A stretch of 64,000 nucleotides of DNA from Ewingella sp. CoE-038-23 (lineage in GTDB: Bacteria > Pseudomonadota > Gammaproteobacteria > Enterobacterales > Enterobacteriaceae), in assembly GCF_040419245.1 (NCBI RefSeq), contig NZ_JAZHOH010000001.1, positions 310,001 through 374,000 of the forward strand, given 5' to 3'. A program made the translations under genes and the position numbers. The first letter of the stretch is position 1; the number at the start of each line of letters is the position of its first letter. This document shows, one piece after another, positions 1 through 11,500 of this stretch. A model generated the notes under the pieces. That model had not been told where the DNA came from. It made no database searches and worked only from the letters and a program-made list of their open reading frames with translations.

Positions 1-801
1 GCGTTTCACTTCGCCAAACTTAATCAACTGAGCGCTGAGGTTTTTCGCCATGTTCACCGGAATGGCGAAACCAATGCCGATGCTGCCGCCCTGCGAGGAG
101 AGGATCGCGGTATTGATACCGATAAGCTCGCCTTTCAAGTTAATCAGCGCGCCACCAGAGTTACCCCGGTTAATTGAGGCATCGGTTTGGATAAAGTTTT
201 CCAACCCTTCCAGATTCAAGCCACTGCGCCCCAGCGCAGAGATAATGCCGGACGTCGCGGTTTGACCCAGACCGAAGGGGTTACCTACGGCAACAGCGAA
301 GTCGCCCACGCGCAGCGCGTCGGAGTCAGCCATGGCAATTTGGGTCAGGTTTTTGGCGTCAATCAGCTGAATCAGGGCGATATCGGACTGATCGTCTTTG
401 CCAATCAGCTTCGCATCATATTCACGACCGTCGTTGATCTGCACTTTGATCTTGTCGGCGTTGTTAACCACGTGGTTGTTGGTCAGTACATAGCCTTTGG
501 CGGCATCAATAATGACGCCAGAACCAAGGCCTTCAAAAGCCTGACCGCCCTGATCTTCCGTTGGCGACTGTGGGCCGAAGAAGAATTTAAATTCAGGGGG
601 AACGTCGTTGCTGGCAGGCGTGGTGCCAGTGACCTGCACGCTGACCACGGCGGGCAGGACTTTTTCCAGCATTGGCGCCAGACTTGGCAATGCCTGACCG
701 TCTACGGCGACAGGAATACTGGCGTTCGCAACAGGAACAGAAGCGAAGGTTAATCCGAGACTAATGGCTAATGCACTGAGTAAAAATGACTTTTTCTTCA
801 T
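1..801 (-). CDS. degQ: Periplasmic serine endoprotease DegQ (3' end cut by window edge)
   Basis: This is the N-terminal 267 residues of a HtrA-family protease, which degrades and chaperones misfolded proteins in the periplasm. The frame stays open to base 1, so the end of the protease domain and the PDZ domains lie outside the window. A signal peptide covers roughly residues 1-27 (KKKSFLLSALAISLGLTF, then VANA-S). The catalytic triad is visible: His110 in TNNHVV, Asp140 in DQSDIAL and Ser215 in GNSGGAL. The short Q-linker and VPPEFKFFFG segment match DegQ better than DegP. The neighbour zapG-zapE is the E. coli arrangement, where degS follows degQ. The start is the ATG at 801, after an AGGA-type ribosome-binding site. 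Confidence 0.95.
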   Translation of the reverse strand, partial: MKKKSFLLSALAISLGLTFASVPVANASIPVAVDGQALPSLAPMLEKVLPAVVSVQVTGTTPASNDVPPEFKFFFGPQSPTEDQGGQAFEGLGSGVIIDAAKGYVLTNNHVVNNADKIKVQINDGREYDAKLIGKDDQSDIALIQLIDAKNLTQIAMADSDALRVGDFAVAVGNPFGLGQTATSGIISALGRSGLNLEGLENFIQTDASINRGNSGGALINLKGELIGINTAILSSQGGSIGIGFAIPVNMAKNLSAQLIKFGEVKR

Positions 802-960
802 CAGGATAACTCTCTCGCTGTCTGTTAGAGGCTCTAAACGGTAATGAGATTGTTTATATTTATAAAAGAAGACGGGTTTGAAGTTGGCGCGGCGACACCG
901 AAATCGGTGCGCCGCGAGTTGCCCGCAACGATGAATAGCGTCGCGGAGCAAGGTAGAACC

Positions 961-1362
961 TTATTTACGACCAGTACGCTCACCGCGCAGAAGGCCAGAC
1001 GCGCCATCTGAGTAATCGCGTGGCATCTCAACCGGAGCCTGATCGTTATCTGCCTCTGAACCCGTCAAACGGTAGTTGAACGGATTGTCATGGGCCGGCA
1101 TATCTGGCAGTAAATTGTTCGAGCTTTTCGCCATGTGCTGATACAGCTGGCGATAGTCGGTGGCCATGTTATCCAGCAGCTCAGCGCTGCGGGCGAAGTG
1201 GCCAGTGAGTTCCTGACGATACTCTTCGAGTTCTGCTTTGCTTCTCTCCAGCTCGTTTTGCATCACTTGCTGATCGCGTAATTTACGATTGCCAAAGCGC
1301 ATCGCTACCGCACCAACGGCGATACCGACCACTAATCCAATGAGCGCATACTCCCAGGTCAT
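961..1362 (-). CDS. zapG: Z-ring associated inner-membrane protein ZapG (YhcB, DUF1043)
   Basis: ZapG (YhcB) is a small inner-membrane protein linked to cell division and envelope synthesis. The 133-residue product opens with MTWEYALIGLVVGIAVGAVA, one N-terminal membrane helix at about residues 4-23. A charged coiled-coil region follows at about 30-80, and the tail contains MPRDYSDGASGLLR, as in the E. coli protein. The reading frame extends 48 codons further upstream, but the ATG at 1362 has an AGGAG site just before it and matches the family N-terminus. It lies between degQ, on the same strand, and divergent zapE. Confidence 0.95.
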   Translation of the reverse strand: MTWEYALIGLVVGIAVGAVAMRFGNRKLRDQQVMQNELERSKAELEEYRQELTGHFARSAELLDNMATDYRQLYQHMAKSSNNLLPDMPAHDNPFNYRLTGSEADNDQAPVEMPRDYSDGASGLLRGERTGRK

Positions 1363-1620
1363 AATGACTCCTATTTTAACTTCGTTGTTCCGTAGGGCTT
1401 TTTCACGCAATGGTTTTAACGTAAATTCAACATACGTTTCGACCCGTATAAGTCCACTATAACCGTTTACCTTGTCTGAGTGGAATCCTAGGCGAACAAT
1501 CACCAAAGGAAAGCGGTTTTTTCACGAGCAGACGGGTGATAAAAGCGGCGAATAGGCATTAAATCTGCGCATAACCTCCGCGAAATACTGAAAAATATTT
1601 TCTCAGGGACGTTGAACCAC

Positions 1621-2751
1621 ATGCAACCCATTACACCACTGACAGTATATAAGAACGCATTATCGGCCGGTGAGTTCCAACCAGATGATGTTCAGCTTGC
1701 CGCCGTCACGCGGTTAGACGCTATTTATCACGCGTTAAATGCTCAAGCGGGTGCTGCGCCAGTTTCACCTTCAGCCCGGCCGGGCTTATTGGGAAGACTG
1801 TTCGGCAAAAGTGCTCAAAAGAGCCCGCAGAGACCAGCCCAGGGATTATATATGTGGGGCGGGGTAGGGCGGGGGAAAACTTGGCTGATGGATCTGTTTT
1901 TTCAGACACTTCCCGGCGATCGCAAGCTGCGTTTACATTTTCATCGCTTCATGTTGCGAGTTCACGAGCAATTAACTGAGCTACAGGGCAAGGAAGATCC
2001 GCTGGAAATCATCGCCGACGGCTTTAAAGCCGAAACGGACGTGCTGTGCTTCGACGAGTTTTTTGTCTCTGACATTACCGACGCTATGCTGCTGGCGACC
2101 CTGCTTCAGGCGCTGTTCGCCCGTGGCATCACGCTGATTGCCACTTCGAACATTCCTCCGGACAACCTGTACCGTAATGGCTTGCAGCGTGCGCGTTTCC
2201 TGCCTGCGATTGATTTAATTAAAGAGTATTGCGAGGTGATGAACGTGGATGCGGGTATCGATTACCGCCTGCGAACGCTCACCCAGGCTAATTTGTGGCT
2301 TACGCCGCTACAGACTGAAACTCAGGTCGCGATGCAGCATATGTTCGACAAACTCGCGGGGCAAGAGGGGGCGGTTGGCCCGGTGTTGCAGGTGAATCAC
2401 CGCCCGCTACAGGCGATTGCTTCCGGCGATGGCGTGCTGGCCGTGGAGTTCCACACCCTGTGCGAAGAGGCCAGAAGCCAGCTGGATTACATTGCGCTGT
2501 CAAAAATCTACCACAGCGTGCTACTGCACAACGTGCCGGTGATGGGCGTGAAAGATGAAAACCCGGCCCGCCGTTTTCTTGCGCTGGTGGACGAATTCTA
2601 TGAGCGCCACGTTAAGCTGGTGATTTCCGCCGAGAAGCCAATGTTCGAGATTTATCAGGGCGAGCGGCTAAAATTTGAATACCAGCGCTGCCTCTCGCGA
2701 TTGCAGGAGATGCAGAGCGAGGAGTACCTCAAGCGCCCGCATCTTCCCTAA
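1621..2751 (+). CDS. zapE: Cell division ATPase ZapE (YhcM, AFG1 family)
   Basis: ZapE is an AFG1-type P-loop ATPase that associates with the FtsZ ring during constriction. The 376-residue product has the Walker A motif GGVGRGKT at about residues 80-87 and a Walker B CFDEFF near 143-148. The C-terminus, RLQEMQSEEYLKR, is the family signature. A TTG nine bases upstream is in frame but sits directly against the AGGGA ribosome-binding site. The ATG at 1621 is therefore the better start and matches E. coli (MQxxTP). The gene is divergent from zapG and precedes rplM, the standard enterobacterial order. Confidence 0.96.
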   Translation: MQPITPLTVYKNALSAGEFQPDDVQLAAVTRLDAIYHALNAQAGAAPVSPSARPGLLGRLFGKSAQKSPQRPAQGLYMWGGVGRGKTWLMDLFFQTLPGDRKLRLHFHRFMLRVHEQLTELQGKEDPLEIIADGFKAETDVLCFDEFFVSDITDAMLLATLLQALFARGITLIATSNIPPDNLYRNGLQRARFLPAIDLIKEYCEVMNVDAGIDYRLRTLTQANLWLTPLQTETQVAMQHMFDKLAGQEGAVGPVLQVNHRPLQAIASGDGVLAVEFHTLCEEARSQLDYIALSKIYHSVLLHNVPVMGVKDENPARRFLALVDEFYERHVKLVISAEKPMFEIYQGERLKFEYQRCLSRLQEMQSEEYLKRPHLP

Positions 2752-2815
2752 GTTGCTTGGTTTAATGGGTGAAAAAAGAATCGGTTGCGAAATCTGCGTT
2801 TTAGTCAAAAAAGGG

Positions 2816-2845
2816 TTCGATCTTTGTGGGCGACTTCTCTATAAT
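2816..2845 (+). promoter_or_regulatory. Probable rplM-rpsI promoter
   Basis: A perfect TATAAT at 2840-2845 has a weak -35 element, TTCGAT, at 2816-2821 with an 18-base spacer. It would leave an untranslated leader of about 185 bases before rplM. In E. coli the leader of this operon is the target of L13 autoregulation. The placement here is inferred from sequence only. Confidence 0.55.
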
Positions 2846-3023
2846 CTTGCGACCCCACGTTACTACGAAGTTTTTTTCCCGAAACTTTATAAGTGCCGGC
2901 ATTGGCTATTCGAAGGGGTAGGTTTGCTGGACGATGGTCGTGTGAACCTCCAATACTTATTTTATGAACTTCGGCTCATAAAAACATATAGGCGTTAGGG
3001 TGTTCGCCAACGTGTAACTTTAA

Positions 3024-3467
<444 letters not shown>

Positions 3468-3480
3468 TTCGGGATTATAG

Positions 3481-3876
<396 letters not shown>

Positions 3877-3907
3877 TTCTTTCTGCTTCGGCACAAAGAA
3901 CAGCGTC

Positions 3908-3936
3908 AAAAACCCGGTGCTTCACCGGGTTTTTTT
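3908..3936 (+). terminator. Intrinsic terminator of rplM-rpsI
   Basis: A stem AACCCGGTG / CACCGGGTT with a three-base CTT loop is followed by seven T. It lies 31 bases after the rpsI stop codon. Confidence 0.93.
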
Positions 3937-4243
3937 ATGTCTGAAATTTGCGTAATGCCTCAACAAATTGCCTTCTGACACACATTTCACCACGAAATCC
4001 TCCATCCCGTCCCCACAGACCGGTCAAAATCTGGTAAACTATCACACACTTTTGTGCCTGTTCGCCGAGCAGTTCCCGTTACCGCACTCTATGGCTAGGG
4101 TTTACCTTGCCAACGTTTATTGAAGAAACTAGAAGCGAAATTACGGAGCGAGACTGCGGGCTGGTGGTGAAGATGACTGTTCAGGATATAAGCCTGACCA
4201 GTTGGCTATTCGCAGATTATTCTAGATAAACTTGGAGGTTTTC
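3937..4243 (+). promoter_or_regulatory. Untranslated region upstream of sspA, presumed promoter
   Basis: No gene is visible in this stretch. It must carry the sspAB promoter, because a strong terminator closes the preceding operon. The best candidate is an extended -10 element, TGGTAAACT, at about 4033-4041, without a convincing -35. The last bases hold a strong GGAGG ribosome-binding site at 4234-4238, five bases before the sspA ATG. Confidence 0.4.
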
Positions 4244-4885
4244 ATGGCTGTCGCTGCCAACAAACGTTCGGTAATGACGCTGTTTTCCGGCCCGACCGAC
4301 ATTTTTAGCCATCAAGTACGCATCGTACTGGCGGAAAAAGGTGTTAGCGTCGAGATCGAGCAGGTGGATATGGATCACTTGCCGCAGGATCTTATTGACC
4401 TCAACCCATATCGCACCGTTCCAACGCTGGTCGATCGTGAGCTGACTCTGTTTGAATCACGTATCATCATGGAATACCTTGATGAGCGTTTCCCGCATCC
4501 TCCATTAATGCCGGTTTATCCGGTTGCTCGTGGTGAAAGCCGTCTGATGATGCACCGCATCGAAAATGACTGGTACTCACTGCTGCGCCAAATCGAACAG
4601 GGTTCTGCACAAGAAGCTGACGCTGCGCGTAAGCAACTGCGTGAAGAACTGCTCGCCATCGCGCCAATTTTCTCTTACATGCCTTACTTCAAGAGCGAAG
4701 AATTCAGTCTGGTTGACTGCTATCTGGCTCCGTTGTTATGGCGCTTGCCTGAGTTGGGCATTGAGCTGTCAGGCGCGGGTTCTAAAGAGCTGAAAGGTTA
4801 CATGACTCGCGTATTCGAGCGTGATGCTTTCCTGGCCTCTTTGACTGAACCAGAGCGCGAAATGCGTTTGCATACCCGAGGTTAA
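4244..4885 (+). CDS. sspA: Stringent starvation protein A
   Basis: SspA is a RNA polymerase-associated protein with a glutathione S-transferase fold that supports stationary-phase and acid stress survival. The 213-residue product starts MAVAANKRSVMTLFSGPTDI, identical in register to E. coli. It has a thioredoxin-like N-terminal half with VPTLVDRELTLFESRIIMEYL and an all-helical C-terminal half. The conserved surface region PHPPLMPVYP, known to be needed for function in E. coli, is intact. The GGAGG site fixes the ATG at 4244. sspB begins three bases after the stop, so the two are cotranscribed. Confidence 0.97.
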   Translation: MAVAANKRSVMTLFSGPTDIFSHQVRIVLAEKGVSVEIEQVDMDHLPQDLIDLNPYRTVPTLVDRELTLFESRIIMEYLDERFPHPPLMPVYPVARGESRLMMHRIENDWYSLLRQIEQGSAQEADAARKQLREELLAIAPIFSYMPYFKSEEFSLVDCYLAPLLWRLPELGIELSGAGSKELKGYMTRVFERDAFLASLTEPEREMRLHTRG

Positions 4886-4888
4886 GTG

Positions 4889-5389
4889 ATGGAGATGACT
4901 GACATGTCTCCGCGCCGTCCCTACCTGCTGCGGGCGTTTTACGACTGGTTGCTCGACAACCAGCTGACGCCGCACTTGGTGGTAGACGTCACCATGCCAG
5001 GCGTTATGGTGCCGATGGAATTTGCCCGTGATGGTCAGATTGTCCTCAATGTTGCACCGCGCGCCGTCGGCAACCTCGAACTGGGTAACGATGATGTTCG
5101 CTTTAACGCACGCTTCGGCGGTGTTCCTCGCAACGTTTTCGTGCCTATCGCCGCCGTGCTGGCGATTTACGCCCGTGAAAATGGCGCAGGTACCATGTTC
5201 GAACCTGAACCCGCTTATGACGCTGATGGTACCTTTGAGGACCACAGCGACGAAGGCGAAATAGCAGATTCAGCGCCAACGATGTCGGTTATCGACGGCG
5301 ATTTGCCGGATGTCTCTGAAGAGAATCCGGATGATGAGCCACCGACGCCGCCTCGTGGTGGGCGTCCTGCACTTCGCGTGGTGAAGTAA
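4889..5389 (+). CDS. sspB: ClpXP adaptor, stringent starvation protein B
   Basis: SspB binds the ssrA tag of stalled translation products and hands them to the ClpXP protease. The 166-residue product has the folded tag-binding domain at about residues 5-115 (SPRRPYLLRAFYDWLLDNQL). An acidic flexible linker follows, and the C-terminal ClpX-docking tail is RGGRPALRVVK, as in E. coli. A GTG three bases earlier is in frame, but the ATG at 4889 gives the family N-terminus and sits seven bases from a GAGG site inside the end of sspA. Confidence 0.97.
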   Translation: MEMTDMSPRRPYLLRAFYDWLLDNQLTPHLVVDVTMPGVMVPMEFARDGQIVLNVAPRAVGNLELGNDDVRFNARFGGVPRNVFVPIAAVLAIYARENGAGTMFEPEPAYDADGTFEDHSDEGEIADSAPTMSVIDGDLPDVSEENPDDEPPTPPRGGRPALRVVK

Positions 5390-5413
5390 GCGCGAATAGC
5401 ATGACCACAACAT

Positions 5414-5443
5414 AAACCCTGCATCTTGATGCGGGGTTTTTTT
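5414..5443 (+). terminator. Intrinsic terminator of sspAB
   Basis: The stem AACCCTGCAT / ATGCGGGGTT with a CTTG loop is followed by a run of T. It lies about 25 bases after the sspB stop. Confidence 0.9.
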
Positions 5444-5485
5444 ATGGCTGTTTTCAGCGGAGTTGCCGGGCCACTCCCTAAGTTG

Positions 5486-5499
5486 GTGATGGGTATCAC
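5486..5499. promoter_or_regulatory. Inverted repeat, possible operator upstream of the GH1 gene
   Basis: GTGAT-GGGT-ATCAC is a perfect 5-base inverted repeat about 85 bases upstream of the mini-ORF that precedes the glycosidase. Its size and position suit a repressor site. No regulator gene is adjacent, so the assignment is only a suggestion. Confidence 0.25.
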
Positions 5500-5595
5500 A
5501 AAGATTTCATCTGCCGCTGTTACTTGTTTACTCAGCAAAGTATCCCGACCATGCTAAATACTCATCACGACTGTGCATATATGGAGAGGATGGGT

Positions 5596-5676
5596 ATGGA
5601 CGTATTGAATGTTGAACACCAAGGCGTTGCTGCAATCATTGAAGGGAATCAGATGGCGGCGGAGGTGTTCGCATGA
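5596..5676 (+). CDS. 26-residue mini-ORF coupled to the GH1 gene
   Basis: An ATG at 5596 follows a GGAGAGG ribosome-binding site with six bases of spacing. It opens a 26-codon frame beginning MDVLNVEHQGVAAI and ending AAEVFA. Its TGA overlaps the ATG of the glycosidase as ATGA, the usual sign of translational coupling. In-frame ATGs at 5581 and 5590 also exist but lie in or before the ribosome-binding site. I do not recognise the peptide. It could be a regulatory leader, a coupling device, or the stub of a larger gene lost by deletion. Confidence 0.45.
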   Translation: MDVLNVEHQGVAAIIEGNQMAAEVFA

Positions 5677-7091
5677 AGCTGAAACCACAGTTTTTATCTT
5701 TCCCACAGGACTTTTGGTGGGGTAGCGCCTGGTCGGCAGAGCAGGCGGAAGGTCGCGGTAACACGGGCAAGGGCCGCACTCAATGGGACATGTCCTGGGA
5801 TAAATATCCGAATCGCTTTCACCACGGCATTAACACCGACGTCACCACCGACTTCTTTAATCGCTATCCCGAAGACATCCAGCTGATGAAGGAGACCGGG
5901 CATAATTCCTTCCGCATCTCTATCTCCTGGGCACGCATGTTCCCGCAGGGCGATAGGGAAGTCTGTGCCGAAGCCATCGTTTTCTACCGCAAAGTGTTGG
6001 AAGAGTTGACCCAGCAAGGCATTAAGCCTTTTGTGAATCTTTTCCATTTCGACATGCCAGAAGCCATGATGCTCAAAGGCGGCTGGGAGAATCGCGAGGT
6101 GCTGGCAGCCTATGTCCGCTACTGCGACGTCTGCTTCCGCGAGTTTGGTGATTTAGTCTATCGCTGGTTTACCTTCAATGAGCCGGTTGTGCCGGTGCTG
6201 GGCGGCTTTTTAGAAGACTTCCACTATCCTAACGTGGTTGATTTCAAGCGTGCCGCTCAGGTGGCGTTCACGACGGTTCTCGCCAGCGCCATGGCAGTCC
6301 GCGCCTTCAAGAGCCACGGTCTGAACAGCAAGATTGGCGTGATTTTGAATCTCAGCCCGAGCTATCCGCGCAGCGAAAATCCGGCCGACGTGCAGGCCGC
6401 GAAATACGCCGATCTGTTCTATAACCGCAGCTTCCTCGACCCATCAGTTAAAGGTGAGTTCCCGGCTGAACTTGTCGATGTGCTGAAGAAGCACGATCAG
6501 ATGCCGGTAATTGAAGAGGGGGATTTGCAAATCATCGCCGAAAACACCGTGCAGATTCTGGGGATCAACTACTACGAACCTCGGCGAGTTAAGGCGCGGC
6601 TGACGGCGGTGGATCCGCAATCGCCTTTCATGCCGGAATGGTTCTTCGAAAGCTATGTGATGCCGGGACGCAAGTTCAATCCTTACCGTGGCTGGGAAAT
6701 CTACGAAGAGGGGATTTACGATTTGTGCGTGGATATCCGCGACAACTACGGCAATATCGAAGCTTATATCTCGGAAAACGGCATGGGCGTGGCGGATGAA
6801 GAGCGTTTCATTCAAGACGGGCAAGTGCAGGACAGCTATCGCATCGGCTTCATTCAAAACCATCTGGCTTACTTGCATCAGGCCATCAGCGAGGGCTGCA
6901 ACGTTAAAGGCTACCACCTGTGGACCTTCATCGACTGCTGGTCGTGGCTGAATACCTATAAAAACCGTTACGGGCTGATTGCGCTGGACCTCAAAACCCA
7001 GCAGCGAACCATCAAGAAGAGCGGCGAGTTCTACAAATTACTCAGCCAGAACAACGGCTTTGAATTTGAGGGGCTGTATACCCAGTTCTAG
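5673..7091 (+). CDS. Glycoside hydrolase family 1 (6-phospho-beta-glycosidase type)
   Basis: The 472-residue product is a full-length GH1 (beta/alpha)8-barrel enzyme that would hydrolyse a beta-glycoside, probably phosphorylated, in the cytoplasm. The acid/base residue is Glu170 in FTFNEP and the nucleophile is Glu368 in YISENG. The C-terminal segment SWLNTYKNRYG at about 424-434 resembles the phosphate-binding S-x6-K-x-Y loop of 6-phospho-glycosidases. Ser424 and Tyr433 are present, but the position of the usual lysine is Asn431, with lysine one place earlier. The Trp after Ser424 is more typical of 6-phospho-beta-galactosidases. No permease or regulator gene is adjacent, so the substrate is open. 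Confidence 0.85.
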   Translation: MKLKPQFLSFPQDFWWGSAWSAEQAEGRGNTGKGRTQWDMSWDKYPNRFHHGINTDVTTDFFNRYPEDIQLMKETGHNSFRISISWARMFPQGDREVCAEAIVFYRKVLEELTQQGIKPFVNLFHFDMPEAMMLKGGWENREVLAAYVRYCDVCFREFGDLVYRWFTFNEPVVPVLGGFLEDFHYPNVVDFKRAAQVAFTTVLASAMAVRAFKSHGLNSKIGVILNLSPSYPRSENPADVQAAKYADLFYNRSFLDPSVKGEFPAELVDVLKKHDQMPVIEEGDLQIIAENTVQILGINYYEPRRVKARLTAVDPQSPFMPEWFFESYVMPGRKFNPYRGWEIYEEGIYDLCVDIRDNYGNIEAYISENGMGVADEERFIQDGQVQDSYRIGFIQNHLAYLHQAISEGCNVKGYHLWTFIDCWSWLNTYKNRYGLIALDLKTQQRTIKKSGEFYKLLSQNNGFEFEGLYTQF

Positions 7092-7110
7092 TCAGTCAGC
7101 GTTGAAGGCA

Positions 7111-7146
7111 AAAAAAAGCGGGGATGTTGCCATCCCCGCTTTTCAT
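7111..7146. terminator. Bidirectional terminator between the GH1 gene and gltD
   Basis: The stem GCGGGGATG / CATCCCCGC with a TTGC loop is preceded by a run of A and followed by TTTT. It can therefore end transcription of the convergent glycosidase and gltD transcripts. Confidence 0.88.
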
Positions 7147-7157
7147 GTTGGTTACGC

Positions 7158-8585
<1,428 letters not shown>

Positions 8586-11500
8586 TTACTGCGCTTGTAC
8601 CCGCAGCTCAGCTGCGGAACGACTACGGTGACCCAACAATGCTTTGACATCACTGGACTTCGGTTTTACCAGCGCAAACTTCGGCGCCCATTCCGGCCAG
8701 TTAGCCAAAATCTCTTCACCGCGTGTCGATGCGGTCAACTGTACGTGTTCGGTGATCAAACCGCGCAGATGCTCTTCATGGATTGCCAGCTCTTCAACAT
8801 CAAGCACTTCAACCAATTCTGGGTTAACGCGTTTGCGGAACTCGCCATCTTCATCCAGCACGTAGGCGAAACCACCGGTCATGCCCGCGCCGAAGTTGAC
8901 GCCAGTACGGCCCAGCACGCAGACGATGCCGCCAGTCATGTATTCACAGCCGTTATCGCCAATGCCTTCAACCACGGTGATAGCACCGGAGTTACGCACC
9001 GCGAAACGCTCGCCTGCGCGGCCCGCAGCAAACATCTTGCCGCCGGTTGCGCCATACAGACAGGTGTTGCCGATGATGCTGGCTTCGTGGCTGCGGAACG
9101 CCGACCCAATCGGTGGGCGAATAGCGATACGGCCGCCGGCCATACCTTTACCCACGTAGTCGTTAGCGTCGCCGGTTAACATCAGGTCTACGCCACCGGC
9201 GTTCCAGACGCCGAAGCTCTGGCCCGCAGTACCGTTGAAGTTGATGCGAACTGGGTCAGCCGCCATGCCCTGATCGCCATGCTTCTCAGCGATGGCGCCG
9301 GACAGCAGCGCACCCACGGAACGGTCGGTGTTACGGATATCGAAGAACAGCGGCTTGCTCTGTTTGGTATCGATATGCGGCGCGGCCTGATCCAGAATGT
9401 CTTTGTTCAGCTTGCCGTTGTCGAACGGCGGGTTGCTTTCGGTGCAGTACACCGCTTTGCCCGGATGCGGCGTTGCAGTTTTCAGCAGCGCGGACAGGTC
9501 CAGTTTATTCTGCTTGGCGGTGAAGCCGTCAAGTTCCAGCAGCAAGTCAGTGCGACCAATCAGGTCTACCAACTGGCTCACGCCTAGCTCGGCCATAATC
9601 TCACGGGTTTCCTGAGCGATGAACTTGAAGTAGTTAGTCACGCGCTCTGGCAGGCCGTGGTAGTGGTTGCGGCGCAGTTTCTCATCCTGAGTGGCTACGC
9701 CGGTTGCGCAGTTGTTCAGGTGGCAAATACGCAGGTATTTACAGCCCAGCGCGACCATTGGGCCAGTACCGAAGCCGAAGCTTTCAGCACCCAAGATGGC
9801 AGCTTTAATAATGTCAGCACCTGTTTTCAGACCGCCATCCACTTGCAGGCGGATCTTGTGGCGCAGGCCGTTGGCAACCAGCGCTTGCTGAGTTTCCACC
9901 AGACCGAGTTCCCACGGGCAGCCCGCGTATTTCACAGAAGACAGTGGGCTTGCGCCAGTACCGCCGTCGTAACCTGCGATGGTGATGAGGTCCGCATAGG
10001 CTTTCGCCACGCCGGTGGCGATAGTGCCAACGCCCGGCTCAGAAACCAGTTTCACCGAAATCATGGCTTTTGGATTGACCTGTTTCAGGTCGAAAATCAG
10101 CTGCGCCAAGTCTTCGATGGAGTAGATGTCGTGGTGCGGTGGTGGAGAAATCAGGGTCACGCCCGGCACGGAGTAACGCAGTTTCGCGATGTACGGCGTC
10201 ACTTTGTCACCCGGCAGCTGGCCGCCTTCGCCCGGTTTTGCACCCTGAGCGACTTTGATCTGAATGACGTCAGCATTCACCAGATAAGCCGGTGTTACGC
10301 CGAAACGACCCGAAGCCACCTGTTTGATGCGTGACACTTTATTGGTGCCGTAGCGAGCCGGATCTTCACCGCCTTCGCCTGAGTTAGAGCGACCGCCAAT
10401 GCTGTTCATCGCTTCTGCAAGAGACTCGTGAGCTTCCGGGCTCAGTGCGCCGATGGACATGGCTGCGGTATCGAAGCGAGTGAACAAGCCTTCGGCTGGT
10501 TCTACCTGATCGACTGGGATCGGCTGGCCTTTTGGCGTGATCTGCAACAGATCGCGCAGGGCAGCAACCGGGCGCTCGTTGACCAGTTTGGCGTATTGCT
10601 GATAGTCGCTGTACTCGCCGCTTCTGACTGCTGCTTGCAGCGTGTTCACCACATCCGGGTTATAAGCGTGATATTCGCCGCCGTGGACAAATTTCAGCAG
10701 GCCGCCCTGTTCCAGCGTCTTACGCTTCAACCATGCGCGTTTGGACAGGTTTTGCAGGTCTTGCTCGAAGTCGCTGTAGCTTGCGCCACCGATGCGGCTC
10801 ACCACGCCTTGGAAGCAGGTATTGGACAAGTCTTTGTGCAGACCCACGGCTTCGAACAGTTGCGAACAACGGTAAGAGGCGATAGTGGAAATGCCCATTT
10901 TGGACATGATTTTGTACAAGCCTTTGTTGATACCGTTACGGTAGTTCAACATGACTTCGCGGTATTTCTTGTCGATAACCTGAGTGTCGACCAGCTTCGC
11001 CAAGGTTTCATAAGCGAGGTACGGGTAGACCGCCGTCGCGCCGAACCCAAGCAGCACGGCGAAGTGGTGCGGATCGCGGGCACTGGCGGTTTCAACAATG
11101 ATGTTGGCGTCGCAGCGCAGGCTCTTCTCAACCAGACGGCGTTGCAGCGCGCCCACTGCCATTGGGGCTGGCAGAGGTAAACGGTTTGGCGCGATATTGC
11201 GGTCAGACAGCACCAGCAGCACGGCGCCGTCGCGCACTTTGCGCTCACCTTCGTCGCAGAGTTTGGCGACAAAGGCTTCCATATCTTGCTCGGCTGGGTC
11301 GTAAGTCAGGTCCAGCGTGTCGGCGCGATAGTATTTGCTGTCCAGCGTGGTCAGCTGTTTAAAGTCAGACCACAGCAGGATTGGCGATTTGAAGCTCAGA
11401 CGGTGCGCCTGACCTTCGGCTTCACAGAACACGTTCATCTCGCGGCCAATACTGGTCGCGAGAGACATCACGTGAGCTTCGCGCAGCGGGTCGATTGGCG

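Noticed and set aside
50..753. Plus-strand ORFs at 50-265 and 187-753
   Set aside because: The minus strand here encodes DegQ with an intact catalytic triad and is open to the window edge. The plus-strand frames are antisense.
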